DNA from: Thermoleophilaceae bacterium
GTDB lineage: Bacteria > Actinomycetota > Thermoleophilia > Solirubrobacterales > Thermoleophilaceae
Assembly: GCA_030447875.1 (NCBI GenBank)
Contig: JAUJOA010000004.1
Span: 1 to 64,000 of the forward strand
Direction of reading: 5' to 3'
Length of the DNA: 64,000 nucleotides
Positions 29,101-38,959 of the stretch are shown one piece after another. Within the stretch, counting starts at the first letter, position 1; the number at the start of each line of letters is the position of its first letter. A program made the translations under genes and the position numbers. The notes beneath the pieces are model-generated. The model ran no database searches and was not told the DNA's origin. It saw only the letters and a list, made by a program, of their open reading frames with translations.

Positions 29101-30306
29101 ATGCGATCAAGCCGGAGCTCCGCCGCCGCGGCCGATATCGTGCGTTGCTTGAGGGGACCCGCTCGCGGTTCCATAGACGCGCTCGTGACCGACGCGCATG
29201 TCGCGAGCGCGGTCTCCGGGTTGCGCGGACTTGGTCGGGCCGGTCACAGGCTGCTTGCGGTCGGGCCTTCGAGTACCGCGGGCGGGCTGTGGTCACGCTA
29301 CGCGGCGGACGACGCGGTTGTACCGAGCGCAGTCGAAGAGCCGGCGGCATTTGCCGCCGCGGTGTCCCGGCTCTCGCTCGAGCGGGGCTCTCCGATCGTC
29401 TATCCCGGCGGTGAGGCGGCGCTCACCGCACTCACCGACGCCGCCGTCGAGCTGCCGCGGCGACCGCGGCTGCCGTATCCGGTCGACCTCCAAGGCGCCC
29501 TGTCAAAGATCCGTGACAAGCGAATGCTTCCCAAGCTGGCGGGAACGGCCGGCTTCCGCACGCCGACAACGCTTCTCGAGGGGAGACCCGGCGACATCCT
29601 CGCCGCGGAGGTGCCGGTTCCCTGCGTCGTCAAGCCGGCCATGCCCGGCCGCGAGCTTGGCTCAGCGCGTGTCATCGAATCGCAGTTCGCCTTCCGCGCT
29701 CTCTTGGGCGGCCTCGAGTCCGACGCGCCGCTCCTCGTGCAGGAGCGAGTCACGGGGCCACTGGTGGTGCTCGCCGTCGTGGTGGGCAGGGATGGCGGCC
29801 CGGTCGCGCGCTTCCAGCAGCGAGTGCATCGCACCTGGCCCGCCGACGCGGGGACGAGCACGTTGGCCGTCAGCGTCCCGCCGGACGACGAGCTGGTGGA
29901 GCAGGCGACGTCGATGCTCGTCGCGGCCGGGTACTGGGGACTTGCACAACTGGACTTCGTCTTGTCGGATACTGAACCAGTCCTGATCGACGTGAACCCC
30001 CGCTTCTACACGTCGCTCCCCCTGGCGCTAGCTTCCGGGGTCAACCTTCCGGCCGCATGGCATGCGGTGGCGGTCGGTCGGCCATCCTCGCAACCACATG
30101 CATACCGCACCGGCGTCACCTACCGCTGGCTCGAGGGGGATCTCACGGCGGCCGTCAGAGGAAACCCTGGAGTCCTTCGCCGACGCTCCCCGCGTCCGCG
30201 GGCCGGTGCGATGTGGGCCTCCGACGATCCAGTCGCAAGCACCATGCTCGCGCTCGGGGCGGTCGGCGTCCGGCTGCGACGACGGATCCCACGAGGAGGG
30301 CGGTGA
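29101..30306 (+). CDS. ATP-grasp domain protein (copy B, paralogue of 24666-25796); start uncertain
   Basis: DALVTDAHVASAVSGLRGLGRAGH..., CVVKPAMPGRE, PLLVQERVTGPL, LAQLDFVLSDTEPVLIDVNPRFYTSLPLALASGVNLPAAWHA. Confidence 0.85.
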   Translation: MRSSRSSAAAADIVRCLRGPARGSIDALVTDAHVASAVSGLRGLGRAGHRLLAVGPSSTAGGLWSRYAADDAVVPSAVEEPAAFAAAVSRLSLERGSPIVYPGGEAALTALTDAAVELPRRPRLPYPVDLQGALSKIRDKRMLPKLAGTAGFRTPTTLLEGRPGDILAAEVPVPCVVKPAMPGRELGSARVIESQFAFRALLGGLESDAPLLVQERVTGPLVVLAVVVGRDGGPVARFQQRVHRTWPADAGTSTLAVSVPPDDELVEQATSMLVAAGYWGLAQLDFVLSDTEPVLIDVNPRFYTSLPLALASGVNLPAAWHAVAVGRPSSQPHAYRTGVTYRWLEGDLTAAVRGNPGVLRRRSPRPRAGAMWASDDPVASTMLALGAVGVRLRRRIPRGGR

Positions 30307-31154
30307 CCGCGCCCCGGGCGTGGGTAGAGGTCGCGCGCCGCATCCGCGAGCGTCGGTCGATCGTCCTCTGCTATCACGGCGTCGCGCCGTCGGGGCCACT
30401 CGATGACCCCGGGTTCCTGCGCGTCAATCCCGGAGGCTTTCGCCGGCAGGTCGAGCTGCTGATCGAAGCCGGCTTCGATTTCCTGCCTGTCGCTCAGTTC
30501 GCCGCCAAGCTGGGGAGCGAGGGACCGCCACCCGGGCTCGCGGCGCTCAGCTTCGACGATGGCATGGACGACAACCACGACGTGTTGCTTCCGATACTCA
30601 AGGAATACGGGCTCCCAGCGACCGTATATGTGATGACCGGGTACATCGGATGCCCCAACCCCTTCATGCCGCCTGAGTCGCGAGCGCGGATGATGACGGC
30701 CGACCAACTGCGTGTCCTTGTGGCCGCGGACGTCGAGATCGGCGCCCACTCGGTGTCTCATCCCGATCTGTCGATGCTCGGCCGCGAGGCGTGCTTGCGC
30801 GAGATGGTCGAAAGCCGAGAGACACTCGAGCGGCTGACTGGACGGCCGGTCGACACATTCGCGTATCCCTCTTGCAAGTACGGGCCCGCGGCGCTGGCCG
30901 CTGTCAGGGAGGCGGGATTCACCGCCGCCGTGACCTGCCACGGGCGCGGCGGTTGGAGCAGGTACGAGTTGAAGCGCTCGATGATCACGGGGAAGGACGG
31001 GATGGCGAGCTTCCTGTTGAAGCTCGCGGACGCATACGAGCCGCTGTTCGACAGCCGCCCCGGGCGTGTGTCGAGGGTCATCAGCAGGGGCGCGCGGCGT
31101 CGAGCGAGGCTTCTCGCCGAGCGTGGTGGACGCGGACGGTCACGGGATGGATAG
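30303..31154 (+). CDS. Polysaccharide deacetylase family protein
   Basis: IVLCYHGVAP, LSFDDGMDDN, EIGAHSVSHPDLSML, DTFAYPSCKYG. Confidence 0.9.
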   Translation: MTAPRAWVEVARRIRERRSIVLCYHGVAPSGPLDDPGFLRVNPGGFRRQVELLIEAGFDFLPVAQFAAKLGSEGPPPGLAALSFDDGMDDNHDVLLPILKEYGLPATVYVMTGYIGCPNPFMPPESRARMMTADQLRVLVAADVEIGAHSVSHPDLSMLGREACLREMVESRETLERLTGRPVDTFAYPSCKYGPAALAAVREAGFTAAVTCHGRGGWSRYELKRSMITGKDGMASFLLKLADAYEPLFDSRPGRVSRVISRGARRRARLLAERGGRGRSRDG

Positions 31155-32628
31155 CCCCATCACCGGCCCTACGAGCGCCGCGGCTCGGGCGGGCGAGCGA
31201 GCGGCGAAGAACGTCATCGCGCGCGCGGTCGCCGAGATCATCGGGAAGCTGGCCTCACTCGTCCTGTTCGCCGCGCTGGCGCGATCGACGGGTCAGACGG
31301 GGCTGGGCGTCTTCGTGCTCGCGTTCGCGTTCTGCCAGCTTGCGACGACGCCCACAGGACTGGGTCTCGACCGCTTCTATCTCCGCCACGTCGCTCGCGA
31401 CCACTCGCGGATCGACGAGTTCTTCAACGTGGTCGCGCTGAAGCTCACGCTCGCCGTGCCGGTCGTGACGATCAGCGTCATCGTCGTCCAGCTCCTCGGC
31501 TACGACGAAGAGGCTCGTCTCGCCGTGTACGTCCTGATGCCGGGGCTGCTGTTCGACTCGCTCCAGCGTACGGTCGCCAACATCTTCACCGCGCGCGAGC
31601 GGAGTGACCTCATCGCCGTGTCGATCGTCGTCCAGCGCGTCGGCGCGGCGGTCGTCGGCATCGCCCTCCTCTCGAGCGGGTACGGCGTGATCGCCGTGGC
31701 GATCACCTACAGCGCGGGCGCCGCCGGCGGCTTCATCCTGGGGCTCGCCCTGCTGGGCCGAAGCTTCGGCCTTCCGCGGTTGTGGGCGGCGACCAGCGTT
31801 TGGCGCAGCCTGACGAGCCGCAGCCTCCCGTTCGCGGCGCAGGACGCGTCCGGCGCACTCCTCGCGCGACTCGACACGGTCATCCTCTCCCTGCTGGCGA
31901 CGCAGGCCGCCGTCGGACGTTATGGCGCCGCCTACCGGCTGCTCGAGTCGACCTTCTTTCTGTCGCTGTCGATCAACGGCGCTTTTGCAGCGATGTACAC
32001 GTACCTAGAGCGGGACACCGAGCCGACGGTGCAGGCGGTCTTCGAGCGCTCGGTCAGGCTCTCGCTTGCCGGACTCGTGCCCTTCGCGCTCATATTCGGC
32101 ATCCTTGCCGAGCCGCTGACCAAGATCTTCTTCGGAGCTGATTTCGCCTCCGCCGCCGAGCCGCTCCGCCTCCTGGCACCCGTCGTCGTCCTGATGGGAC
32201 TGGTCTACATCTGCTCGTCCCTGGTCGTGTCGCGCAGAAGCCCCAAGACAATGGTCGTGCTCACCGCCGGAATGGTGATCGCCAACGTCGCACTCAACCT
32301 CCTGCTCATTCCGGCATACGGGGATGTCGGCGCGGCGGCCGCCATGCTGCTGACGCTTACGCTGGCGACTCCCATCGCCCTGCTGATCGCCGCCAGGACG
32401 GTCGGTGGCCTCAGCTGGGGCCCCATGCTCGTCACGCCCGCGCTGGCCGGCCTGGCGATGGCCGTCGTGATGGCTCCGCTGGCCTCGAGCTTCGTACCGG
32501 CGCTGATCCTCGGCCTGGCTTCGTACGCGGCGGCGTTCGTGCTGATCGAGCGTGTCGTCAACCCAGGCGACCTCGAGTTCCTCACGACCATGGTCAGGCG
32601 GCGGCTTTCCGCGAGGGTCGCCGGATGA
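31147..32628 (+). CDS. Lipopolysaccharide/polysaccharide flippase (Wzx-like, MATE/MOP superfamily)
   Basis: 494-codon multi-TM protein; SLPFAAQDASGALLARLDTVILSLLATQAAVGRYGAAYRLLE. Confidence 0.88.
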   Translation: MDSPITGPTSAAARAGERAAKNVIARAVAEIIGKLASLVLFAALARSTGQTGLGVFVLAFAFCQLATTPTGLGLDRFYLRHVARDHSRIDEFFNVVALKLTLAVPVVTISVIVVQLLGYDEEARLAVYVLMPGLLFDSLQRTVANIFTARERSDLIAVSIVVQRVGAAVVGIALLSSGYGVIAVAITYSAGAAGGFILGLALLGRSFGLPRLWAATSVWRSLTSRSLPFAAQDASGALLARLDTVILSLLATQAAVGRYGAAYRLLESTFFLSLSINGAFAAMYTYLERDTEPTVQAVFERSVRLSLAGLVPFALIFGILAEPLTKIFFGADFASAAEPLRLLAPVVVLMGLVYICSSLVVSRRSPKTMVVLTAGMVIANVALNLLLIPAYGDVGAAAAMLLTLTLATPIALLIAARTVGGLSWGPMLVTPALAGLAMAVVMAPLASSFVPALILGLASYAAAFVLIERVVNPGDLEFLTTMVRRRLSARVAG

Positions 32629-33722
32629 AGGTTCTAGCGATCGCCTCCTACGGCGATCTCGGTGGCTCGCAGTTCAGGCTTGCCACCTTCATCGACCATC
32701 GGCCCGCGGGCGTGGAGGCCGAGGTGCTCCTCGTGAGCGACGGACCGCTTCGGGCGTATCTCGCCGTTCGGGGCATCCGGACGCTCATCGCGTCGGGCTA
32801 CGACGGCCGTCCTGGGCTCGGCCACGCGGTCAGATTCACCCGCTCGCTCCACGGGCTGCTGATGCGCCGGCGCCCTGACGTGGTCTGGGCGATGGGTCAG
32901 AAGGCCGCCCTTCTAGCCGCGCCGGCGTGCCGAGCTCACCGCATACCGATCGTCTGGCACAAGGTCGACTTCTCGCGGGATGCCACGCTCGCCAAGCCGG
33001 TCGCGGCGGCGGTCAACGGTGTCGTTGCCCCGAGCCGGGCGCTGGTCGACGCGCTCGGACCCCTTCGCTCCGCTCGCTTCCTCGGCGTCGTTCACCCGGC
33101 GTTGCGGCTCGGTGACGTGGAGCCACAGAGCGATCCCGACCGCCCGGTGATCGGAACGGTCGCACGGCTCGTTCCGTACAAGGGACATCACCACATCATC
33201 CGGGCCGCCGCCGCGCTGTCGAGCGACTTTCCCGGGCTGCGAGTCGTGCTCGCCGGGGGGCCGGCCGCCGAGTACCCTGACTATCCCGCGCGGCTCGAGG
33301 CGCTAGCCGCTGAGCTCGGGATGAAGGAGCGGGTCGAGATGCCAGGTTTCACCGAAGACGTCGCAGCGGTCCTCTCGCGGATGACCGTGTTCGTCAACGC
33401 CACCTATCGCGATGAGCAGGGGTTCGGGCTGGAGGGACTGAGCGGTGCGATGCTGGAGGCCAGTTGGGTCGGCGTCCCGGTGGTGGCTACTCGCGGCGGC
33501 GGCACGGCCGAGGGTGTGCAGGACGGCGTCACCGGGACGCTCGTGAACGGAGCCGATTCAGGCCAGCTTGCCTCCGCCATTCGACCGTATCTGCGCGACC
33601 CGGCGCTCGCCGCCCGCGCGGGGGCGGACGGCCGGCGGTTCGCGCGGAGCCGGTTCGCTCCCGAGGTCGCTTCACGCCGGCTGTTCGCGGTGCTCGACGA
33701 GGTCGCAAGCGCCCGCAGCTAA
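32625..33722 (+). CDS. Glycosyltransferase (GT4-like)
   Basis: IGTVARLVPYKGHHHIIRAA ... GLSGAMLEASWVGVPVVATRGGGTAEGVQDGVTG. Confidence 0.9.
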   Translation: MKVLAIASYGDLGGSQFRLATFIDHRPAGVEAEVLLVSDGPLRAYLAVRGIRTLIASGYDGRPGLGHAVRFTRSLHGLLMRRRPDVVWAMGQKAALLAAPACRAHRIPIVWHKVDFSRDATLAKPVAAAVNGVVAPSRALVDALGPLRSARFLGVVHPALRLGDVEPQSDPDRPVIGTVARLVPYKGHHHIIRAAAALSSDFPGLRVVLAGGPAAEYPDYPARLEALAAELGMKERVEMPGFTEDVAAVLSRMTVFVNATYRDEQGFGLEGLSGAMLEASWVGVPVVATRGGGTAEGVQDGVTGTLVNGADSGQLASAIRPYLRDPALAARAGADGRRFARSRFAPEVASRRLFAVLDEVASARS

Positions 33723-34840
33723 CGGGACCCGCTCGCGACTCGATCATAGACGTCCACCGTGCGCTCGATCATGAGCTCGAGCCCGAAGTGCTGAGCGTGC
33801 CGGCGGCGCGAGGCCTCGGACATCTGGGCGCGCCGCTCCGGATCCGCGAGCAGCGTCGTGATTCGGTCGGCGAGCGCCATGGGATCATTGGCCGGGCCGA
33901 GCAATCCGGTCGTCCCATCCTCGAGCGCCTCGGCCGTCCCGCCCACGTCCGTCGCGACCTGCGGAATTCCGCATGCCATCGCCTCGAGGATCGAGATCGG
34001 GAACGCCTCCCACGCGGACGGAAGGACGAAGACGTCGATCGAGCGCAGCTGACGAGAGGCTGGCGGCTTGAAGTCGAGGAAGTGGACCCGTCGATCGACG
34101 CCAAGCGCTCTCGCTCGACGCTCGAGGTTCTGCCGCAGCTCACCGTCGCCCACCACCGCAAGTTGGGCCTCGGGGAGGCGCTCGAGCACGAAAGCCGCGG
34201 CTTCGACGAAGACGTGCACCGCCTTCTGGGGCCGCAGGACCGCCAAGCAGGCGGCCAGCGGCCCGGCTTCGCGAAGCGCTTCGAGCTCAGGGTCCCGCTC
34301 CAGTCCCTCCTCGCACGGCAGACTGCCGTTGTGCACGACATGAAGGCGCTCAGGCGAAGCGACGTGCTTTTCGAGCGCAAGCTCGCGCTCGGATTCCGCT
34401 ACGCAGATGATCGCGTCGGTAAGCGGGCCAAGTGCTCGCTCGATCCCGACCGAGAAGGCTCGTCGCGACAGCCCCCACGGCCCGACGAACGGAAAGCAGT
34501 GCGGCGTGTAGACGATCGGGGTGCGCTTCACACGCGCAGCGATCCGACCCAGGACGCCGGCCTTGGCCGAGTGGGCATGCACCACGTCGAACCGATCGTT
34601 CATCAGTCCGAGCAGCCCACGAAGGGCACGAAGGTCCTGGGCGGGCTCTCCATAGCCTCGCTCGAACGGCAGCTTCGCGATCGGAATGCCGGCCGCTTCG
34701 AGGCGAGAATGGATGATCGACCGCTCGGGTCCCGCCACCCACGCCTTCCATCCCCGCTCCTCGAGGCCGAGCGCGAGGCGCATCACGTTCTCGGCAACCC
34801 CTCCATCGGGCGGCTCGAACACGAGCAGGCAGCGCCGCAC
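33719..34840 (-). CDS. Glycosyltransferase (GT4-like)
   Basis: DVVHAHSAKAGVLGRIAA..., LRPQKAVHVFVEAA, PSAWEAFPISILEAMACGIPQVATDVGGTAEALEDGTTG; GTG start at 34840 is more likely than the longer ORF. Confidence 0.9.
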   Translation of the reverse strand: MRRCLLVFEPPDGGVAENVMRLALGLEERGWKAWVAGPERSIIHSRLEAAGIPIAKLPFERGYGEPAQDLRALRGLLGLMNDRFDVVHAHSAKAGVLGRIAARVKRTPIVYTPHCFPFVGPWGLSRRAFSVGIERALGPLTDAIICVAESERELALEKHVASPERLHVVHNGSLPCEEGLERDPELEALREAGPLAACLAVLRPQKAVHVFVEAAAFVLERLPEAQLAVVGDGELRQNLERRARALGVDRRVHFLDFKPPASRQLRSIDVFVLPSAWEAFPISILEAMACGIPQVATDVGGTAEALEDGTTGLLGPANDPMALADRITTLLADPERRAQMSEASRRRHAQHFGLELMIERTVDVYDRVASGSR

Positions 34841-34865
34841 GCCCTGACCCTCGCTCGTGTCCGGG

Positions 34866-35822
34866 TCAGCGCTGACCAGCGCCGGCTGTGACGGCCGTGG
34901 AGCGGGAATACCAGTCGATCGTCCGCTCCAGGCCCTCGCGCCATGAGATGCTCGGCGTGTACCCGAACTCGGACTCCGCCAGCGAGATGTCGGCGAGCGA
35001 ATGCGGAACGTCGCCAGGGCGCGCGGGCGCGTACTCCGGCTCGACCGCCACACCCATGTAGCTGCTCATCGCCTCGAGCAGCTCGTTCAAGCTGATTCGC
35101 TCGCCGCGGGCGACGTTGTAGATCCCAGCGTCGTTCGGGCCCGTAGCGGCCTTGAGGTTCGCCGATACGGCGTTGGCGACGAAGGTGAAGTCCCGGCTGT
35201 TCGTGCCGTCGCCGAAGATCGTCGGCCGCCTGCCCTCAAGCGCAGCCAGCACGAACTTCGGGATGACTGCGGCATAGTACGAGGTTGGGTCCTGGAGCGG
35301 CCCGAAGACGTTGAAGTAGCGGAGGCAGGCGGTCTCGAGCTCGTAGGCCGTCGAGAACGCGCGGCAGTACTGCTCGGCCGCGAGCTTCGATACCGCGTAC
35401 GGCGAGATGGGCATCGGTCGCATGTCCTCCCGTTTGGGAAGCGCGGGATTGGCTCCGTAGATGCTCGAGGATGACGCGAAGACGACGCGCCTCACGCCCG
35501 CGTCGCGCGCACTCAGGAGCACGTTGAGCGTGCCGTCGACATTCGTCCCGTTGACCGTGAGCGGATCCTGGATCGATCGCGGTACCGAGGGGAGCGCCGC
35601 CTGGTGGAAGACGACGTCGACTTTCCGCGTCGCCGTCGCGGCCCGCTCGTAGCTGCGCACATCGCCCTCGAGGAGCTCGATGTCGTTTGCGAACTCCGTC
35701 AGGTTGAGCCGTGACCCTGTCGAGAAGTTGTCGAGCACCCGCACGAAATGCCCGTGCTCGAGTAGTGCTCGCACCAGATTCGCGCCGATGAACCCGGCTC
35801 CGCCGGTGACGAGCGCCCTCAT
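34866..35822 (-). CDS. NAD-dependent sugar epimerase (UDP-glucose 4-epimerase-like SDR)
   Basis: MRALVTGGAGFIGANLVRALLEHG; SSSSIYG; SPYAVSKLAAEQY; TATGCT 6 nt before ATG. Confidence 0.93.
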   Translation of the reverse strand: MRALVTGGAGFIGANLVRALLEHGHFVRVLDNFSTGSRLNLTEFANDIELLEGDVRSYERAATATRKVDVVFHQAALPSVPRSIQDPLTVNGTNVDGTLNVLLSARDAGVRRVVFASSSSIYGANPALPKREDMRPMPISPYAVSKLAAEQYCRAFSTAYELETACLRYFNVFGPLQDPTSYYAAVIPKFVLAALEGRRPTIFGDGTNSRDFTFVANAVSANLKAATGPNDAGIYNVARGERISLNELLEAMSSYMGVAVEPEYAPARPGDVPHSLADISLAESEFGYTPSISWREGLERTIDWYSRSTAVTAGAGQR

Positions 35823-35910
35823 CGGGCGAGCATAGCTCGGCCGACGGCCGCTTCCCGAGTGCAGGGCCCTGGACGGATGGTCGATGGCCCGGTGCGCCGC
35901 TAAAGGAAGC

Positions 35911-37437
35911 ATGCGGGACAGCCGTTATGGAGGTATGCGCCGTCGACCCTTCCGCCTTCTCAGCGCGCCTCTGGTTGTATCGATCCTGCTCGTCGCGCTC
36001 GTTCCCGCCGGCACGGCGATGGGCGCGACGAAGTACCGCGGGGCTCAGACACATCCGCTCTGGTCGAGCTCGCAGGTGTCCGACTTCGACCGTGAGCTCG
36101 ATCTGCTCCGCAACGCGGGTGCGAACACCGTGCGGATCGACATCACTTGGTCGAGCCTTCAGACGGCTGGCAAGGACCGCTTCTCGAGCTGGTACGTCGA
36201 CAAGATCGACACCTTCATGAGGCATGCGGAGGCACGCGGGATCAAGGTCATCCCGAGCTTCCATGCGACGCCGTGCTGGGCTTCTTCAGCCCCATCGAGC
36301 CTCAAGCAGGACTGCGAGGGGAAGTGGTGGGACCGCGGCGTCACCAAGTATCCGCCGGAGGACATGGCCGAGTACGCCAAGGCGGCGGCTTGGGTCGCGA
36401 ACCGCTGGGGCCGTTACATGGCGGGGCTTCAGATCTGGAACGAGCCGAACGAGGAGTCCCAGAACTTCTGGAAGACGCCCGATCAAGCCGGTGACTACGC
36501 CCGCCTGCTAAAGGCCGCGTACCCGGCGGTCAAGGCCGTGCAGCCGAACCTCACGGTGGCGGCGGGCGCGCTGTCGTTCTCCGACGGAGATTTCACCAAG
36601 GAGCTCTACGACCACGGGATCAAGGGCAACTTCGACGTGTTCTCCTTCCATCCGTACTCCGAGAGCCGGCCGCCGACATACACGGCGGAGGGCGACTCAC
36701 GCAAGTGGTCGTTCGCATCGGGCATTCCCTGGATTCGCAAGATCATGCTCGCCCGCGGCGACGGCAAGCCAATCTGGCTCACGGAGTTCGGCTGGACCAC
36801 CTGCAACCCCACCACCGACTACGGGCGCCGGCGCTGCGTAACCGAGGACCAGCAGGCTAGCTACACCGAGAAGGCATGGCAGATGCTCGCAGGCTGGCGA
36901 TACGTGAAAGCCGCGACCCAGTACAACCTTCGCAACAAGGGCACGGACCCGGCGGGGATCGAAGACCAATACGGGCTCGTGCACCGTGACTTCAGCCCCA
37001 AGCCCGGCTATCGGGCCTTTCGGAGCGGCCTCGCCGCGAACGTCGCGACCGTCACCTCTTCTAGCACCGTGCCGACAGCCGCGACGGTGCTCGACGTGGC
37101 CGCACCGGCGGAGACGGTCAGCGTCTCCAGTGACGGGGTGTTGCGGGCGCGGGTCGCCTGTCCACGAGAGGCATCACGCGGTTGTCGCGGAACGCTTCGC
37201 ATCCGCACGTCCAACGAGGTCGAATTCCTCGGAGAGCTTCGGATCGTGCGGCTGGCGCGGCGCTCATTCTCCATCGACCGAAGCGACGAGCAAGTGCTCA
37301 ACCTCCAACTCAGCGCCCGGAAGTACGAGCTTCTCCGGCGGGCGGGAGCCCTCCGGGCGCGCGCCAGCGTCAGGAAGCTGAGCGGAGCGGACATGCCCTC
37401 GGTGTCTAGCCGCGCCTTCACCCTCAAGCCGGGTTGA
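35911..37437 (+). CDS. Secreted glycoside hydrolase (GH5/GH39-like), copy B
   Basis: Same architecture as 27870-29081: WSSLQTAG..., FHATPCWASSAP, LQIWNEPNEESQ, PIWLTEFGWTTC, AATQYNLRNKGTDP; extra C-terminal beta-like domain. Confidence 0.86.
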   Translation: MRDSRYGGMRRRPFRLLSAPLVVSILLVALVPAGTAMGATKYRGAQTHPLWSSSQVSDFDRELDLLRNAGANTVRIDITWSSLQTAGKDRFSSWYVDKIDTFMRHAEARGIKVIPSFHATPCWASSAPSSLKQDCEGKWWDRGVTKYPPEDMAEYAKAAAWVANRWGRYMAGLQIWNEPNEESQNFWKTPDQAGDYARLLKAAYPAVKAVQPNLTVAAGALSFSDGDFTKELYDHGIKGNFDVFSFHPYSESRPPTYTAEGDSRKWSFASGIPWIRKIMLARGDGKPIWLTEFGWTTCNPTTDYGRRRCVTEDQQASYTEKAWQMLAGWRYVKAATQYNLRNKGTDPAGIEDQYGLVHRDFSPKPGYRAFRSGLAANVATVTSSSTVPTAATVLDVAAPAETVSVSSDGVLRARVACPREASRGCRGTLRIRTSNEVEFLGELRIVRLARRSFSIDRSDEQVLNLQLSARKYELLRRAGALRARASVRKLSGADMPSVSSRAFTLKPG

Positions 37438-37495
37438 GGCTGCCGCGCAGCTGAGCCCGTCGGAAGCCACCCGGTACCTCCGGTAGCCTCCCGCT

Positions 37496-38959
37496 GTGGT
37501 GAAGGGTCTTCGCCGGCGCGGTCTCAAGCTGACGCACTCGGAGCTAGCCGCCACCCTTGCGGTCGTCCTGGGCCTTCTGGTGAGCGGAGCGGCGTTCGCC
37601 CTCAGCGCCTACACGGTCAGTCCGTTAGCGGCCCCAATCGCCCTCGTCGGCATCACGTTCGCGGTCCTCACCTTCGTTCGCCCGGCGATCGGCCTCGCGG
37701 GAGCGCTGCTTGCCACCCCGCTCGAGATCGCGAACCTCAACGTCCTGAGTGGCGCCATCTCCCCCACCGACGCAGCCCTCGCGCTGGTCGCGGGCGCATG
37801 GCTCTGCCGAGCCCTCCTTCGCCCCGAGACCGTGGCGAAGCCGGCTGTCAGGGATCTGCCGGTCATCGTCCTACTGATGATCGTCGCGCTCGGAATCGGG
37901 AAGGCCACGGATCCGACGCCCGTCATACGGGTCTTCGTCGTTTGGACGCTCTTCTACTTTGCCTATCTGCAGGCACAGACCCTCACGACGCGCGAGATGA
38001 AGGGCGTGGTGGGCGCGTTTCTCGTCGGAGCGGGGATCCTCGGCCTCATAGGAACGGTGGACTATCTCCGCTCGGGTGAGACTGGGCTCCTCGCGGGAGG
38101 CGAGACGACGCTCGCCCGCGCCGAGGGTACGTTCGGCAACCCGAACTCCTACGCGTCTTTGCTGGTCCTGGCGTTGCTGCCCGGCCTGGCGCTCGTGATT
38201 GCCGACGTCCGGCGCGCCGGGTGGCTTCTGGTGCCGGCGGCCGGCGCCCTCGGGGGCGTCGTCTTCTCGCTGTCCCGGGGGGGAATCGCGACGTTCGTGC
38301 TGGGCCTTCTTCTCCTCCTCCTCTGGGGTCGCGCCCGTTGGGTGGCGGTCGGAGTCGCAGCGCTGTTCGTCGCCCTGACCCTCGCAAATGCGAATCCGCT
38401 CATCGGGTCACAACAGTTCGAGGTGGTGGGTCAGCGCCTATCGACCCTCGACAGCCAGCAGTTCGAGGTCAGCGACCGCCCGCGAATCTGGGGAGCCGCC
38501 GTCGACATGGCGATCGAGAATCCGTTCATCGGCGTGGGAATGAACCAGTTCCAGTTCGAAGCCGCGAGGCGCGGCGTGGTCACGCGCGGCGAGCCGTTCG
38601 AGAACGCTCACAGCATTCCGCTGAGCCTCGCGGCCGAGACCGGAATCCTTGGGCTCGCGGCGTTCCTCGCGTTCGTCGGTCAGCTCGTCGCGCGTGCCGT
38701 CAAGGCGATCGGCGCCGCTCGGGGCTCGACCGAGTATGCACTCGCCTTGGGCATGTCCGCGGCACTCCTGGCCTTCATGCTTCAGGGCCTTACGATCGTG
38801 CAGCTGCGGACGCCGATCCTTGCGGGAACCTTCTTCGTGCTCGCGGGGATGCTGACGGCCCTCGCCGACCGCGTCGCTCGAGAGCCGGTGACCGCGCGAG
38901 CGGCTCCCGCTCAGTCCTTTCGGGAGCCCGCCTTGGCGAGTCGCGAATCGCCCTTCTGA
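37496..38959 (+). CDS. O-antigen ligase (Wzy_C) family protein
   Basis: Multi-TM; TFGNPNSYASLLVLALLPGLAL; IWGAAVDMAIENPFIGVGMNQF ... FENAHSIPLSLAAETGILGLAAFL. Confidence 0.88.
   Translation: MVKGLRRRGLKLTHSELAATLAVVLGLLVSGAAFALSAYTVSPLAAPIALVGITFAVLTFVRPAIGLAGALLATPLEIANLNVLSGAISPTDAALALVAGAWLCRALLRPETVAKPAVRDLPVIVLLMIVALGIGKATDPTPVIRVFVVWTLFYFAYLQAQTLTTREMKGVVGAFLVGAGILGLIGTVDYLRSGETGLLAGGETTLARAEGTFGNPNSYASLLVLALLPGLALVIADVRRAGWLLVPAAGALGGVVFSLSRGGIATFVLGLLLLLLWGRARWVAVGVAALFVALTLANANPLIGSQQFEVVGQRLSTLDSQQFEVSDRPRIWGAAVDMAIENPFIGVGMNQFQFEAARRGVVTRGEPFENAHSIPLSLAAETGILGLAAFLAFVGQLVARAVKAIGAARGSTEYALALGMSAALLAFMLQGLTIVQLRTPILAGTFFVLAGMLTALADRVAREPVTARAAPAQSFREPALASRESPF

Noticed and set aside
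35899-35931. TAAA-N16-GCCGTTAT upstream of glycosidase copy B, resembling a sigma-28/WhiG promoter
   Set aside because: Spacing is 1 nt longer than consensus and the -10 differs at the end; no other example found in the window and no motility genes nearby.
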